Source of the DNA: Gammaproteobacteria bacterium | GTDB lineage: Bacteria; Pseudomonadota; Gammaproteobacteria; Pseudomonadales; Oceanobacteraceae | Direction: 5' to 3' | Length of the DNA: 50,527 nucleotides | Assembly (NCBI GenBank): GCA_013373125.1 | Contig: JABXIK010000145.1 | Span: 1-50,527, forward strand | Part shown: positions 7,301 to 16,883 of the stretch, one piece after another | Numbering within the stretch: the stretch's first letter is position 1 | Layout of the letters: each line of letters starts with the position of its first letter | Position numbers and translations under genes: made by a program | Notes under the pieces: model-generated | Databases searched by the model: none | What the model was told of the DNA's origin: nothing | What the model saw: the letters and a program-made list of their open reading frames with translations, nothing else

Positions 7301-9493
7301 CTATGCGGCAATTAAACTATTTCTCTTGGCATAGTGATGTAACATGCTTGGTACATCTAGGATTAAAGCGATTCGTCCATCCCCTGTAATCGTTGCCCCT
7401 GCCATACCAGGTGTTCCTTGTAGCATTTTACCCAGTGGTTTAATCACCACTTCTTCTTGACCAATTAATTGATCCACTACAAAACCCACTCGTTGTGTGC
7501 CTACTGAAACCACGACTACATGCCCTTCTTTTTCTGCTTGGCCACCGGCGTTATTCACTAACCAATGTTTCAAATAAAATAATGGAATGGCTTTATCACG
7601 TACCACTACCACTTCTTGTCCGTCTACCACATTGGTTTTGGTTAAATCCAAATGGAAAATCTCATTCACACTCACCAATGGAAATGCAAACGCTTGATCC
7701 TGTAGCATAACCATTAAAGTCGGCATGATAGCCAAGGTTAACGGCACCTTGATCATGATTTTCGAACCACGACCTTGCACAGAATCAATATTAATAGTGC
7801 CGTTTAACTGGGTAATTTTGGTTTTCACCACATCCATACCCACACCGCGGCCAGAAATATCACTGATCTCGGTTTTAGTAGAAAAACCAGGCGCAAAGAT
7901 TAAGTTGAAGGATTCGGTATCGGTTAATCGATCCGCCGCGTCTTGATCCATCACGCCTTTTTCTACTGCAATTTGCTGTAGCTTTTTAGGGTCCATGCCT
8001 TTGCCGTCATCCTGAATGGATAGCAGAATGTGATCCCCTTCTTGCTCGGCGGACAAAATGACCGTGCCGTTTCTAGGTTTGCCAGTGGCTTCACGATCTT
8101 CCGGTTGTTCAATACCGTGATCCACCGCATTACGCACTAAATGCACCAAGGGATCCGCCAGCGCTTCCACCAAGTTTTTATCTAAATCGGTTTCTTCACC
8201 TTTTAATTCTAAGGTCACTTCTTTTTTCAAATTACGAGCAAGGTCACGTACCACTCGAGGAAAACGCCCAAACACCTTTTTAATCGGCTGCATCCGCGTT
8301 TTCATCACGGACGTTTGTAAATCACCTGTAACCACATCTAAATTCGCAACCGCTTTTGCCATGGACTCATCGGTGCTTTTTAAACCTAAACGCACTAAAC
8401 GGTTACGCACGAGTACCAGTTCGCCCACCATATTCATGATGTCATCTAAGCGTTTCGTATCCACACGAACCGTGGTTTCAGCTGCGGGTGCTTCTTGTTT
8501 TTTAGCCGCTGCTGCAGCCGGACTTGGGGCAGCCGCTTTAGCTGCCATAGGTGCAGGCGCTTTTTCTGGCTCAGAAGCTGGCGTAGGTGCCTGTGCGGCT
8601 GGTGGTGGCTCAGGTGTCGATACAGGCTCGGCTGGCGCAGGTTTATCACCTTCACCAACGGTTGGGCCTTTACCTTTGCCATGTAGTTTATCTAATAGCT
8701 CTTCAAATTCTGATTCAGAGATGGTTTCATCACCACCTGCTGCAGCCTCTACCGGCGCCTCTGTAACCGGTTCTGATTCTTCGGCTTTACCTGCCGTTGG
8801 CCCTTTACCGGAACCGTGTAATTGATCAAGCAGTGCTTCAAATTCGTCTGGGGTGATTTCATCTTCAGAATCACTAGCCGCAGCGGACTCTCCAAATAAA
8901 TCGTCTTCATCTGCGGCCGCAGTAGCCGGTTGGGCAGGCGCCTCGTCCCCACTTGGCTCTTCTAATGAATCTAGTAAGTTTTCAAACTCTTCGTCAGTAA
9001 TATCACCGTTGTCATCTGCGGTACTTTCTGCAGCAACAGGCTCGACAGGTGCTTCAACCGCTGCGGGCTCTGCAGCAGGTGCAGGAGCAGATTCCCCTGC
9101 TGTTTCCGGCTTGGAATAACGAGTTAAGTCATCGATAAGTTGCGGATCTGCGGGAGCGGGCATTTCACCACCGCGTACGCATTCAAACATTTCATTGACG
9201 GTATCTAATGCTTTTAACACCACATCCATTAAATCGGATGTCACCGTGCGTTGACCATTACGTAAAATGTCAAACACGTTTTCGGCAACGTGACAGCACT
9301 CCACTAGAGGTGTCAGTTGTAAGAATCCGGCACCGCCTTTTACAGTGTGAAAGCCACGGAAAATAGAATTCAATAGATCGTGGTCATCTGGACGATTTTC
9401 CAAATCCACTAATTGCTCAGAAAGCGATTCTAATATTTCGCCTGCTTCTACAAGGAAGTCCTGGAGGATTTCTTCATCAGCGTCCAAACTCAT
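7301..9493 (-). CDS. cheA: Chemotaxis histidine kinase CheA (flagellar system)
   Basis: This 730-aa kinase has an Hpt (P1) domain at 1-105 with phosphorylated His49 (GFHTVKGGAGF). A long acidic/Ala/Pro-rich region (130-335) follows, then dimerisation P3 (340-400), the ATP-binding P4 (N box HLVRNAVDHG at 451-460, G box SGRGVGMDVV at 547-556) and a CheW-like P5 (585-725). No folded P2 domain is evident. In its place are three copies of a (D/E)EFExLLDxL motif at about 165-177, 213-226 and 258-271, two followed by HGxGKGPT. In Vibrio this middle region (LID) is the part of CheA linked to polar localisation by ParP. CheA phosphorylates CheY and CheB. Confidence 0.96.
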   Translation of the reverse strand: MSLDADEEILQDFLVEAGEILESLSEQLVDLENRPDDHDLLNSIFRGFHTVKGGAGFLQLTPLVECCHVAENVFDILRNGQRTVTSDLMDVVLKALDTVNEMFECVRGGEMPAPADPQLIDDLTRYSKPETAGESAPAPAAEPAAVEAPVEPVAAESTADDNGDITDEEFENLLDSLEEPSGDEAPAQPATAAADEDDLFGESAAASDSEDEITPDEFEALLDQLHGSGKGPTAGKAEESEPVTEAPVEAAAGGDETISESEFEELLDKLHGKGKGPTVGEGDKPAPAEPVSTPEPPPAAQAPTPASEPEKAPAPMAAKAAAPSPAAAAAKKQEAPAAETTVRVDTKRLDDIMNMVGELVLVRNRLVRLGLKSTDESMAKAVANLDVVTGDLQTSVMKTRMQPIKKVFGRFPRVVRDLARNLKKEVTLELKGEETDLDKNLVEALADPLVHLVRNAVDHGIEQPEDREATGKPRNGTVILSAEQEGDHILLSIQDDGKGMDPKKLQQIAVEKGVMDQDAADRLTDTESFNLIFAPGFSTKTEISDISGRGVGMDVVKTKITQLNGTINIDSVQGRGSKIMIKVPLTLAIMPTLMVMLQDQAFAFPLVSVNEIFHLDLTKTNVVDGQEVVVVRDKAIPLFYLKHWLVNNAGGQAEKEGHVVVVSVGTQRVGFVVDQLIGQEEVVIKPLGKMLQGTPGMAGATITGDGRIALILDVPSMLHHYAKRNSLIAA
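8678..9001 (-). repeat. Three-copy EFExLLDxL motif array inside cheA
   Basis: Codons 165-272 of cheA encode ITDEEFENLLDSL, ITPDEFEALLDQLHG and ISESEFEELLDKLHG, separated by low-complexity acidic or Ala/Pro-rich linkers. Spacing is about 45-48 residues. The last two copies continue into HGxGKGPTxG. The array sits in the linker where P2 would be expected. Confidence 0.7.
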
Positions 9494-9505
9494 CCCTTTG
9501 CTCCT

Positions 9506-10285
9506 TTAAAAACCAAGACTGGACAACAGGTCGTCCACTTCATCTTGATTAGATGCCACGTCTTCATTGTCTTCGGCATTCAATTGTGGCCCAACACCTT
9601 TCATTGGATCATTTTCATCAACAGGCACATCAATTTCTCCATGTTGTATACCTGTCATTTGATCCACATGCCCTGCCATTGCAACAAGATTCACTAACCG
9701 TGCTTCCACGTCGGTAATCATTGTTGTGATGCGTTGTATTACTTGTCCGGTTAAATCCTGAAAATCTTGTGCTAATAAAATATCGCTTAAATGTGCATTC
9801 AATTTTCGAGTATTGGTATCGGTATTGGATAAAAATGTACTGATACGTTTGGTCAATTCCCGGAATTCATTGGCGTTCATATCTTTGTTTAAGAAACGCG
9901 TCCACTCTTGTTGGATTTCAAATGCTTCATTGGCAATCGCTTCTGAAAGCGGCATACTTTCATCCACTTTATCCATGGTTTTATTAGCGGCTTTAGCCGT
10001 CATTTCCACCACGTATTGCAATCCTTCTTGAGCCTCATCAATATCGGAACCGGCACCTTGTATGTTGCTATCCAACTTAAAGTTTTTAATCGACTCATGC
10101 AGTGCACGAGTTAACTGACCAATTTCCTGATAGAGATTTTCATCCCTAACTTTTTGCAAATCCTGAATTAAACCAACGGCACCGGCGAGATCGTTTTTCT
10201 CTAATCGGCCCATGAGCTCACTGGCTTTTTCAGAAAACAGCTTGGCAAACTCATTCGTTGAGTCCTTTAAATCTGCTTCCGCCAT
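9506..10285 (-). CDS. cheZ: CheY-P phosphatase CheZ
   Basis: This 259-aa, mostly helical protein has the catalytic segment QDFQDLTGQVIQRI. Asp177 and Gln181 correspond to the E. coli D143/Q147 pair. The C-terminal amphipathic CheY-binding peptide (NQDEVDDLLSSLGF) is intact. CheZ dephosphorylates CheY-P and ends the motor signal. It lies between cheY and cheA, as in other flagellar che operons. AGGGA precedes the ATG. Confidence 0.96.
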   Translation of the reverse strand: MAEADLKDSTNEFAKLFSEKASELMGRLEKNDLAGAVGLIQDLQKVRDENLYQEIGQLTRALHESIKNFKLDSNIQGAGSDIDEAQEGLQYVVEMTAKAANKTMDKVDESMPLSEAIANEAFEIQQEWTRFLNKDMNANEFRELTKRISTFLSNTDTNTRKLNAHLSDILLAQDFQDLTGQVIQRITTMITDVEARLVNLVAMAGHVDQMTGIQHGEIDVPVDENDPMKGVGPQLNAEDNEDVASNQDEVDDLLSSLGF

Positions 10286-10298
10286 GACGATTCCCTAA

Positions 10299-10685
10299 TC
10301 AGCCGTCTACTCGCTCAAAGATTTTCTCAATCTTTTCTTTAAGCACCGCTGCTGTGAAAGGTTTTACCACATAACCATTCACCCCAGCCTGAGCCGCTGC
10401 CACGATCTGATCTCGTTTTGCCTCAGCGGTTACCATTAATACCGGTAACGTTTTAAGGCGCTCGTCTTCACGGACATGCTTTAACAGTTCAATGCCTGTC
10501 ATGCCTGGCATATTCCAGTCCGTCACGAGAAAATCGAAATCACCACTTTGCAGCATGGGCAATGCCGTACTGCCATCATCTGCCTCTTGAGTATTGGTAA
10601 AACCCAAATCCCTTAGCAGGTTCTTGATGATACGTCTCATGGTGGAGAAATCGTCCACTACAAGGATTTTCATGTTTTTATCCAA
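10299..10685 (-). CDS. cheY: Chemotaxis response regulator CheY (flagellar system)
   Basis: This 128-aa single receiver domain has the acidic pair Asp11/Asp12, phosphorylated Asp56 in [10 protein letters not shown], Thr86 and the KPF lysine (about 108). CheY-P binds FliM/FliN and switches motor rotation. A strong GGGAGG lies 5 bases before a TTG start (10683-10685). The ATG four codons later (MKILVVDD) is 16 bases from it, so TTG is favoured. It is the first gene of the che operon, 141 bp downstream of fliA. Confidence 0.96.
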   Translation of the reverse strand: MDKNMKILVVDDFSTMRRIIKNLLRDLGFTNTQEADDGSTALPMLQSGDFDFLVTDWNMPGMTGIELLKHVREDERLKTLPVLMVTAEAKRDQIVAAAQAGVNGYVVKPFTAAVLKEKIEKIFERVDG

Positions 10686-10826
10686 AGCTACCTCCCAGCG
10701 CCCTGGCCAATGACTCTATTACCTATTTTTAGTCTAGCCAGTGTTATGAAGTTATCCAGCAGGTTCGGGTGAAATAAAATAGTCGGCGTGAACCGCCCAC
10801 TGATATTCTCTAACTCGCTGGTTTTA

Positions 10827-11573
10827 TTAGGATTGTTGATCTGTCCATTCCGACAAGCGGGCACGCAAGCGTAGGGCTGCTTGGCTATGGATTTGGCTCA
10901 CACGAGATTCGCTCACATCTAACACTGCACCAATCTCTTTCAGGTTCAATTCTTCGTCATAGTACAAGGCCAGAACCAGCTGTTCCCGCTCAGGTAATTT
11001 GGCGATGGCTTGTGCTAAATGCTGTTGAAAATGTTCCGATTGGAGGCCATCAAACGGTCCGGATTCATCATGACTGATGAGTTCACCCTCACGTTCACCC
11101 GGTTGGCTAAGCAAGTCTTCAAAGCTGAATAGACGTGAGCCTAGGCCGTCTTGTAGGTGCTGATGATATTCCTCTAAGGACATGTCTAAGGCTTGCGCCA
11201 CTTCATGATCTTGAGCGTCTCGTCCGGTTTGAGATTCCACATAACGGATGGCATCAGCAATCTTGCGACTGTTACGATGCACTGAGCGCGGAGCCCAATC
11301 TCCTTTGCGAATTTCATCCAGCATGGCGCCTCGAATACGAATACCCGCATAGGTTTCAAAGCTTGCGCCTTTGCTGGGTTCATATTTTCGCGCTGCTTCA
11401 ATCAAGCCAATCATGCCCGATTGAATCAGATCATCCAGTTGTACCGAAGGCGGCAAACGACCTTTTAAGTGATGGCCGATGCGCTTCACTAGAGAGGCAT
11501 ACTCTTCTATCAACTGGTTATAGTTAGGATTTTGCTCACCTGTGTACATGGCGAAACCACTTGCTACGGCCAT
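10827..11573 (-). CDS. fliA: Flagellar sigma factor FliA (sigma-28)
   Basis: This 248-aa sigma-70 family group 3 protein has region 2 (about 25-95, with DLIQSGMIGLIEAARKY and the -10 recognition segment), region 3 (about 100-165), and region 4 with a C-terminal helix-turn-helix (LKEIGAVLDVSESRVSQIHS). FliA directs late flagellar genes such as flagellin and receptors. It follows flhG by 3 bp, as in Pseudomonas. The first ATG fits the family N terminus (MxxASGxxMY). The anti-sigma gene flgM is not in the window. Confidence 0.96.
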   Translation of the reverse strand: MAVASGFAMYTGEQNPNYNQLIEEYASLVKRIGHHLKGRLPPSVQLDDLIQSGMIGLIEAARKYEPSKGASFETYAGIRIRGAMLDEIRKGDWAPRSVHRNSRKIADAIRYVESQTGRDAQDHEVAQALDMSLEEYHQHLQDGLGSRLFSFEDLLSQPGEREGELISHDESGPFDGLQSEHFQQHLAQAIAKLPEREQLVLALYYDEELNLKEIGAVLDVSESRVSQIHSQAALRLRARLSEWTDQQS

Positions 11574-11576
11574 AAA

Positions 11577-12389
11577 TTATCCACGAGCTGTTGATACGAG
11601 TGACTCCACAAAAAACTCTAAATTGCCTCGCGCTGTGGTCGGCAAGGGCCAAGAATCCACCTTTTTCGCTAAGGATTTGTATGCCAAAGAGGCTTTGGCT
11701 CTTGGATACGCTTCAATCACTGCTCGTTGTCTTTGTACGGATCGTTTCACGCTTTCATCAAAGGGAATGCAGCCTACATATTGCAACGCCACATCCAAAA
11801 ATCGATCCGTTACCTTAGTGAGCTTAGCAAATAAATTGTGTCCGTCTTGGCTGGTTTTCACCATGTTGGCTAGTACGCGAAAGCGAAACACACCATGGTC
11901 ACGGTTCAACAATTTAATCAATGCATAAGCGTCGGTAATACTGGTGGGTTCATCTGTCACGACAATCATGGCTTCTTGCGCAGCTTTCACAAAACTGACT
12001 ACGCCATCTCCAATACCGGCAGCGGTATCAATGACCAAGACATCCAATTGATCGGATATGGAGCTAAATGCGCGAATCAAGCCTGCATGCTCTCTTGGGT
12101 CGAGCTGTGCCATTTCTTGCGTGCCCGATGCGGCGGGAATAATACGAATGCCGCCAGGGCCATTGACCATAACGTCACGTAAACTCACTTCGCCACTTAA
12201 TACGTTACTGATGTTATTTTTTGATGTAATACCCAATAGCACATCGATGTTGGCTAAGCCTAAATCCGCATCCAACAAAACCACACGGCGGCCCATCTCA
12301 GCTAAGGCAATGCTAAGATTCACTGATACATTACTTTTACCTACGCCACCTTTACCACCAGTGACGGCTATAACTTGTACTGGATGCAT
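11577..12389 (-). CDS. flhG: FlhG/FleN, MinD-like ATPase controlling flagellar number
   Basis: This protein of about 270 aa starts MHPVQVIAVTGGKGGVGKS, with a deviant Walker A motif in the first 20 residues. The ATG at 12387-12389 is chosen because GGGGAG lies 7 bases upstream; a TTG precedes it by one codon. FlhG/FleN limits flagellar number by antagonising the master regulator FleQ and opposes FlhF at the pole. The C-terminal basic/amphipathic segment is consistent with membrane association. It lies between flhF and fliA. Confidence 0.95.
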   Translation of the reverse strand: MHPVQVIAVTGGKGGVGKSNVSVNLSIALAEMGRRVVLLDADLGLANIDVLLGITSKNNISNVLSGEVSLRDVMVNGPGGIRIIPAASGTQEMAQLDPREHAGLIRAFSSISDQLDVLVIDTAAGIGDGVVSFVKAAQEAMIVVTDEPTSITDAYALIKLLNRDHGVFRFRVLANMVKTSQDGHNLFAKLTKVTDRFLDVALQYVGCIPFDESVKRSVQRQRAVIEAYPRAKASLAYKSLAKKVDSWPLPTTARGNLEFFVESLVSTARG

Positions 12390-12519
12390 CAAAAACTCCC
12401 CTTAGGTAAAAGCTTAGTGCAATTGCAGCAAATAGCCCTGTTTGTCATGGTTAGAATCCGACAATTTTTCATAAGTAAGCCCTCGCTTATTGCCCAAGGG
12501 TTGGATAAAACACGCTTCA

Positions 12520-13980
12520 TTACCAAGCCCCTGCCGCTATGTTCATATTCGCTACCATTTGCTGCTCTTGCTGCGCCATGCGCACGGCCTGTTTCACCAG
12601 TGCTTTGGCATTGGCAGGATCAATATCATCAGGAATACGCTGTCCGTCCGTGCAGTAAGCCAAATCTAATTTGCATTCCAATAACACGGTAATGGCTTCC
12701 CCTAGGCTGCTGGCTTCATCCACCTTGGTAAGCACACACCCATTTAGTTTCGCACCCTTATAATTGTGATAAACCTTACGTAGCACGCGCGCATTGCTGG
12801 TTGCTGGCATGGTTAACAAGGTTGTGATTGGCGTTTTCAATTGCGCAATTTGATCCAGTTGATATTTCAACATGGGATGCTCTGGGGTTAAGCCTGCAGT
12901 GTCGATTAAGACCAAGTCACAATGCTCTAACTGTTTTAAGCAATAACTTAAAGGATGATCTTGATCAGCTACCTGCACAGGCACTCCCAAGATTTGTCCT
13001 AAGGTGCGCAACTGGTCATGAGCGGCTAAACGATAATTATCCATGGTCACCAAACCCACTTTGGCTTCATCGTGCTCGAGGGTGTAGCGCACCGCCATTT
13101 TGGCGATGGTCGTGGTTTTACCGGCTCCAGTTGGGCCCACCAACGCAAATACACCTCCGCGTTTTAGCCGGTCGCTTGGGCTGATATTCATGTGCTGTGC
13201 TAATTCGTGTAAACAGGTTTGCCATGCTTGTTTTTCATCCACATGACTTTGAATGGTGTGCAATAAGCGATAAATAAGCCATTCATCAAATCCCATGTTT
13301 TCTAAACGCTGCCAAAGTTTGGCTTGCAGTGCATTGGCTGGGCTAAATTTTTTCCACACAAAATGATTGGATGTGGCAACCGCAGATGATCCACTGCCAT
13401 TCACCAATAAGTCTTTAAGGTCATTCAGTTCGTTACGTACGTCACTTAAAATTTGCTGGTTTTGCTGCGCTTTGGCTTCGTCATATTGCGCGTGTAATTT
13501 TTTCGATGGCGACTCTGGCGGCTGATACGCGTAGCCAGGTTCTTGTCGTTGTTGCTTGATCTGTTGTAAAGACGCTTGCAGACCCGATTGGGTATTCACA
13601 TTAATATTTGGCTGTGAGGCTGGTTTTTGTTCACTTTCCCTTTGACGCTTTAATGCTTCTAATTGATCTTGCAGTTTTAATTGTTCTTGAACTTGATGAC
13701 GCTCACTTTCATTCAAAAACGGCCAAGGGTTATCATTTTGTTTCGATATAGCAGGCGCTGCTTTTGGCGCGGTATTTGTTTCGTGATCATCAAAGTCATC
13801 GGCGTTATAAATCGGCGCCGCTTTTTTTGCACTCACTGGCTCGTAGTTTTGCGCCACAATAATTTCCACACCGCCACTGACTCTGTGGTTGGATAAAATC
13901 ACCGCGTCTGGACCCATTTCATCGCGAACGGTCTTTAACGCTTTTTGCATACTGCTGGCAGTAAAACGACGTACCTTCAT
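12520..13980 (-). CDS. flhF: FlhF, SRP-type GTPase for polar flagellum placement
   Basis: This 486-aa protein has the conserved N-terminal start MKVRRFTASSMQKAL, a Gln-rich basic domain (about 90-185), an N domain (about 210-270) and an SRP-like GTPase G domain. The P-loop GPTGAGKTTT is at 282-291, DTAG follows in LIDTAGLTPEHP, and the TKVDE specificity motif is present. FlhF marks the pole and recruits the first flagellar ring proteins. It sits between flhA and flhG, as in polar flagellates. The 127-bp gap to flhG has no clear promoter. Confidence 0.95.
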   Translation of the reverse strand: MKVRRFTASSMQKALKTVRDEMGPDAVILSNHRVSGGVEIIVAQNYEPVSAKKAAPIYNADDFDDHETNTAPKAAPAISKQNDNPWPFLNESERHQVQEQLKLQDQLEALKRQRESEQKPASQPNINVNTQSGLQASLQQIKQQRQEPGYAYQPPESPSKKLHAQYDEAKAQQNQQILSDVRNELNDLKDLLVNGSGSSAVATSNHFVWKKFSPANALQAKLWQRLENMGFDEWLIYRLLHTIQSHVDEKQAWQTCLHELAQHMNISPSDRLKRGGVFALVGPTGAGKTTTIAKMAVRYTLEHDEAKVGLVTMDNYRLAAHDQLRTLGQILGVPVQVADQDHPLSYCLKQLEHCDLVLIDTAGLTPEHPMLKYQLDQIAQLKTPITTLLTMPATSNARVLRKVYHNYKGAKLNGCVLTKVDEASSLGEAITVLLECKLDLAYCTDGQRIPDDIDPANAKALVKQAVRMAQQEQQMVANMNIAAGAW

Positions 13981-14057
13981 AATCCTAATCTCATTTATCT
14001 AAGCATGGCTTAGGTTGAATCCCTGAATGGTTATTGCAGATCCGTTGCAGGCAATCA

Positions 14058-16277
14058 TCACGCACCTATGGTGGCAGCAATGGTAATTTGCTTGTTATCT
14101 GGCACTTCCTGATACGACACCACATGGATGCTGTCGGTAACTGTTCGTGCAAAATTCGCTAATACTGGACGTAATAAACCACTAACTAATAACACGGCAG
14201 GGTGACCAGCCATCTCTTGATTACGTGCCGCTTCGAGTAGTGAGTTTTGTAATTTCTCCGCCATACTCGGTTCTAAAATCATGCTATCCGCGCCACCATT
14301 TTGCTGTTTACTCTGCTGAACTGTTTTCAGCAATAACTGTTCCAAGGATGGCTCAAGCGTAATGACCGAGAGGTTATCCGCGTTACCATAGATACTTTGA
14401 ATAATAAGTCTCTTCAGTACCTTGCGTACTTGTACAGTAAGGGCGGCAGTATCTTGACTATCCAGCTTGGTGTTCGCTAATGCTTCTGCAATTGAGCGCA
14501 TATCTCGCACCGGCACTCCTTCCATCAATAGATTTTGGAGTACAGCGAGCAACTGGCTGAGATTCAGTGTATTGGGCACCAATTCTTCGGCTAATTTAGG
14601 CGAAATTTTGGCGAGACGATCCAGCATCTGCTGCACTTCTTCATGTCCAATTAATTCGAAGGCATGTTTTTGTAATAACTGATTAAGGTGGGTCGCCACC
14701 ACAGTACTGGCATCCACCACGGTATAACCTAAGGTTTGCGCTTGATCTTTTTTGTATTCATCAATCCAAACCGCTTCCAACCCAAACGCAGGATCTTGTG
14801 TGGGGGAGCCTTCTAATGTTCCGAAAACTTGCCCTGGGTTAATGGCCATTTCTTTATCCGGTTCAATGGTGGCTTCGGCCACGCTCACCCCCATTAACAA
14901 AATGCGATACGCGTTCGGCATTAAGTCCAAGTTATCGCGTATGTGTACACTGGGAATTAGAAAACCTAAATCTTGAGAAAGCTTGCGACGAATGCCTTTA
15001 ATGCGAGATAACAACTGTCCGCCTTGATTTTTATCCACCAATGGAATCAAACGATAACCCACTTCTAACCCAATGATGTCCACTGCTTCCACATCATCCC
15101 AGTCCACTTCTTTTGAATCAGACCCTGGTAACGCTTTCACCGGTTGCGAGCCAACTGCAGGCGTTTGTGAGCCTCCTGCCGCGCTAGATGTGGCAGATTT
15201 TTGCGCCGCTTGACGAGCACTGCCTGTGCCCATGCCTTCATCCACAATCTCTAAACGCCGATCCCGTCGATGCAGAAAGTAAGCCCCAACAGCAGAGATT
15301 ATCCCTAAACCTAGAAATGCCAAGTGCGGCATACCAGGAATCAAACCCATTAAAATTAAAATACCGGATGCCACTGCTAAGGATCGAGCGGAGCCAAACA
15401 TTTGATCAAATACTTGACCGCCCATATCTCGCTCGTCGTTGTTACGCGTCACGATAATGGCTGTAGCGGTCGATAAAAGTAACGACGGAATTTGTGCGAC
15501 TAAGCCGTCACCTATGGTCAGTAATGCATACACTTCTGTGGCTCTGGAGAAATCCAGATCGTGTTGCGCCATACCAATAGCTAACCCGCCGATGATGTTA
15601 ATCAATAATATGAGCATGCCAGCAATGGCATCCCCTTTTACAAATTTACTAGCACCATCCATAGAGCCATAAAAATCCGCTTCGTTGGCCACATCTTTAC
15701 GACGCTGCTTGGCGGTATCCGCATCAATCAAACCGGCATTCAAATCCGCATCAATGGCCATTTGTTTGCCCGGCATGGCATCTAACGTAAAACGTGCGCT
15801 CACTTCAGAAACCCGACCTGCACCCTTGGTCACCACCACAAAGTTAATGATCATCAAGATCATGAACACCACTAAACCCACAGCATAATTACCGCCGACC
15901 AATACTTCACCAAAGGCTTCGATCACTTTACCGGCGGCGGCTCCGCCTTCGTGACCTTCTAATAACACCACGCGGGTGGAAGCCACATTCAAAGCTAACC
16001 GCAACAAAGTGGCGACTAAAAGCACGCTGGGGAAAATGGCAAAATCTAAGGGGCGACCGGCATAAATGCTGACCATCAAAACCACGATGGCTAAAGCAAT
16101 ATTAAAGGTGAAAAAAACGTCCAAAAGAAAAGTAGGAACCGGCAGGGTCATCATGCCCAGTAGCACCATCAACATGATGGGCACACCCAGGTTACCGGCT
16201 AAAAGGGATTTCCCCTGAACAAGAACATTTCGAAAATTAATCTGTGGTAGACTTGCGCGATTAACAGCCATGGACAT
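14058..16277 (-). CDS. flhA: Flagellar export gate protein FlhA
   Basis: This 739-aa protein has an N-terminal membrane domain of about eight helices (about 30-345), including the FHIPEP-family cytoplasmic loop with RFTLDAMPGKQMAIDADL. A low-complexity linker (about 350-395, Ser/Ala/Gly/Gln-rich) follows, then a large cytoplasmic domain that docks chaperones and substrates. It forms the nonameric ring of the flagellar type III export gate. The linker is somewhat long, which explains a length above the usual 690-710 aa. A near in-frame ATG two codons later is an alternative start. It is split from flhB by a plus-strand GNAT gene and has its own sigma-54 promoter. Confidence 0.96.
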   Translation of the reverse strand: MSMAVNRASLPQINFRNVLVQGKSLLAGNLGVPIMLMVLLGMMTLPVPTFLLDVFFTFNIALAIVVLMVSIYAGRPLDFAIFPSVLLVATLLRLALNVASTRVVLLEGHEGGAAAGKVIEAFGEVLVGGNYAVGLVVFMILMIINFVVVTKGAGRVSEVSARFTLDAMPGKQMAIDADLNAGLIDADTAKQRRKDVANEADFYGSMDGASKFVKGDAIAGMLILLINIIGGLAIGMAQHDLDFSRATEVYALLTIGDGLVAQIPSLLLSTATAIIVTRNNDERDMGGQVFDQMFGSARSLAVASGILILMGLIPGMPHLAFLGLGIISAVGAYFLHRRDRRLEIVDEGMGTGSARQAAQKSATSSAAGGSQTPAVGSQPVKALPGSDSKEVDWDDVEAVDIIGLEVGYRLIPLVDKNQGGQLLSRIKGIRRKLSQDLGFLIPSVHIRDNLDLMPNAYRILLMGVSVAEATIEPDKEMAINPGQVFGTLEGSPTQDPAFGLEAVWIDEYKKDQAQTLGYTVVDASTVVATHLNQLLQKHAFELIGHEEVQQMLDRLAKISPKLAEELVPNTLNLSQLLAVLQNLLMEGVPVRDMRSIAEALANTKLDSQDTAALTVQVRKVLKRLIIQSIYGNADNLSVITLEPSLEQLLLKTVQQSKQQNGGADSMILEPSMAEKLQNSLLEAARNQEMAGHPAVLLVSGLLRPVLANFARTVTDSIHVVSYQEVPDNKQITIAATIGA

Positions 16278-16316
16278 CCCAACAACATTGAATATTTTTG
16301 ACGCTAGTGGGGTTAG

Positions 16317-16332
16317 TGCAAGAATATGGCCA
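16317..16332 (-). promoter_or_regulatory. Sigma-54 promoter of flhA
   Basis: The minus strand reads TGGCCATATTCTTGCA, with an exact GG-N10-GC spacing and a perfect TTGCA -12 element. It is 40 bases from the flhA start codon, so the leader is about 29 nt. It likely drives flhA-flhF-flhG-fliA under FleQ or FleR. Confidence 0.8.
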
Positions 16333-16412
16333 GAAAGAGAACCGCTTTTGGGATCACTCCATATGGTTTTTTATCAATGTTTTATTTCCCATAACCAAAG
16401 AGCATAAGCATC

Positions 16413-16871
16413 ATGGATGAGCCTTCCTTACCTGCTTTATCGATAGCATTCATCACAGTTCCATCACCAGAATATAAAGCGGCCTGTGAACTGAGAGACG
16501 GCATATTACGCCGACCACTTGGGTTACATTTAAGCCAAGCGGATACCAAAGATGACCATAATCAATGGCATTTAGGTGGGTTTATCAATAACACATTAGT
16601 TGGCTGCGTCAGTGCTGCAAAAACCAACCTGCAAACACAGGATTTTCAAATTCGTCAAATGGCCATATCAGATGCCATGCAAGGATACGGCCTAGGAAAG
16701 CGCTTAATGCAATTCATGGAAACCCATTTACAATCCCATGGTTGTAAACGCATTCATCTAGCGGCTCGCGTCACAGCTCAAGGATTTTATGAACGACTCG
16801 GTTATGTTGCCATTTCGGGTGTGTTTATCCACAACACCTTGCCGCATATCACCATGGAAAAGCATTTCTAA
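16413..16871 (+). CDS. GNAT-family N-acetyltransferase
   Basis: This 152-aa protein has a single GNAT fold. The acetyl-CoA-binding motif A is seen in FQIRQMAISDAMQGYGLGKR (Q-x-x-G-x-G), and the C-terminal AQGFYERLGYV motif B is present. The substrate cannot be told from sequence. It is on the plus strand, inserted between flhA and flhB, and ends only 12 bp from the flhB stop (convergent). The start ATG has a weak Shine-Dalgarno. Its place inside an otherwise conserved flagellar export operon is odd and may reflect insertion without effect, or a link to motility that cannot be judged here. Confidence 0.88.
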   Translation: MDEPSLPALSIAFITVPSPEYKAACELRDGILRRPLGLHLSQADTKDDHNQWHLGGFINNTLVGCVSAAKTNLQTQDFQIRQMAISDAMQGYGLGKRLMQFMETHLQSHGCKRIHLAARVTAQGFYERLGYVAISGVFIHNTLPHITMEKHF

Positions 16872-16883
16872 ATTAATAAAACG

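Noticed and set aside
8361..8825. 154-codon plus-strand open frame opposite cheA
   Set aside because: Its Ala/Ser/Gly-rich product is the mirror of the Ala/Pro-rich cheA linker; no ribosome site or family match.
10686..10826. Sigma-28 promoter before cheY
   Set aside because: A GCCGACTA -10-like string is present, but the -35 does not match TAAA at the right spacing.
12393..12519. Sigma-54 motif before flhG
   Set aside because: AGGGCTATTTGCTGCA has correct spacing only; both elements diverge.
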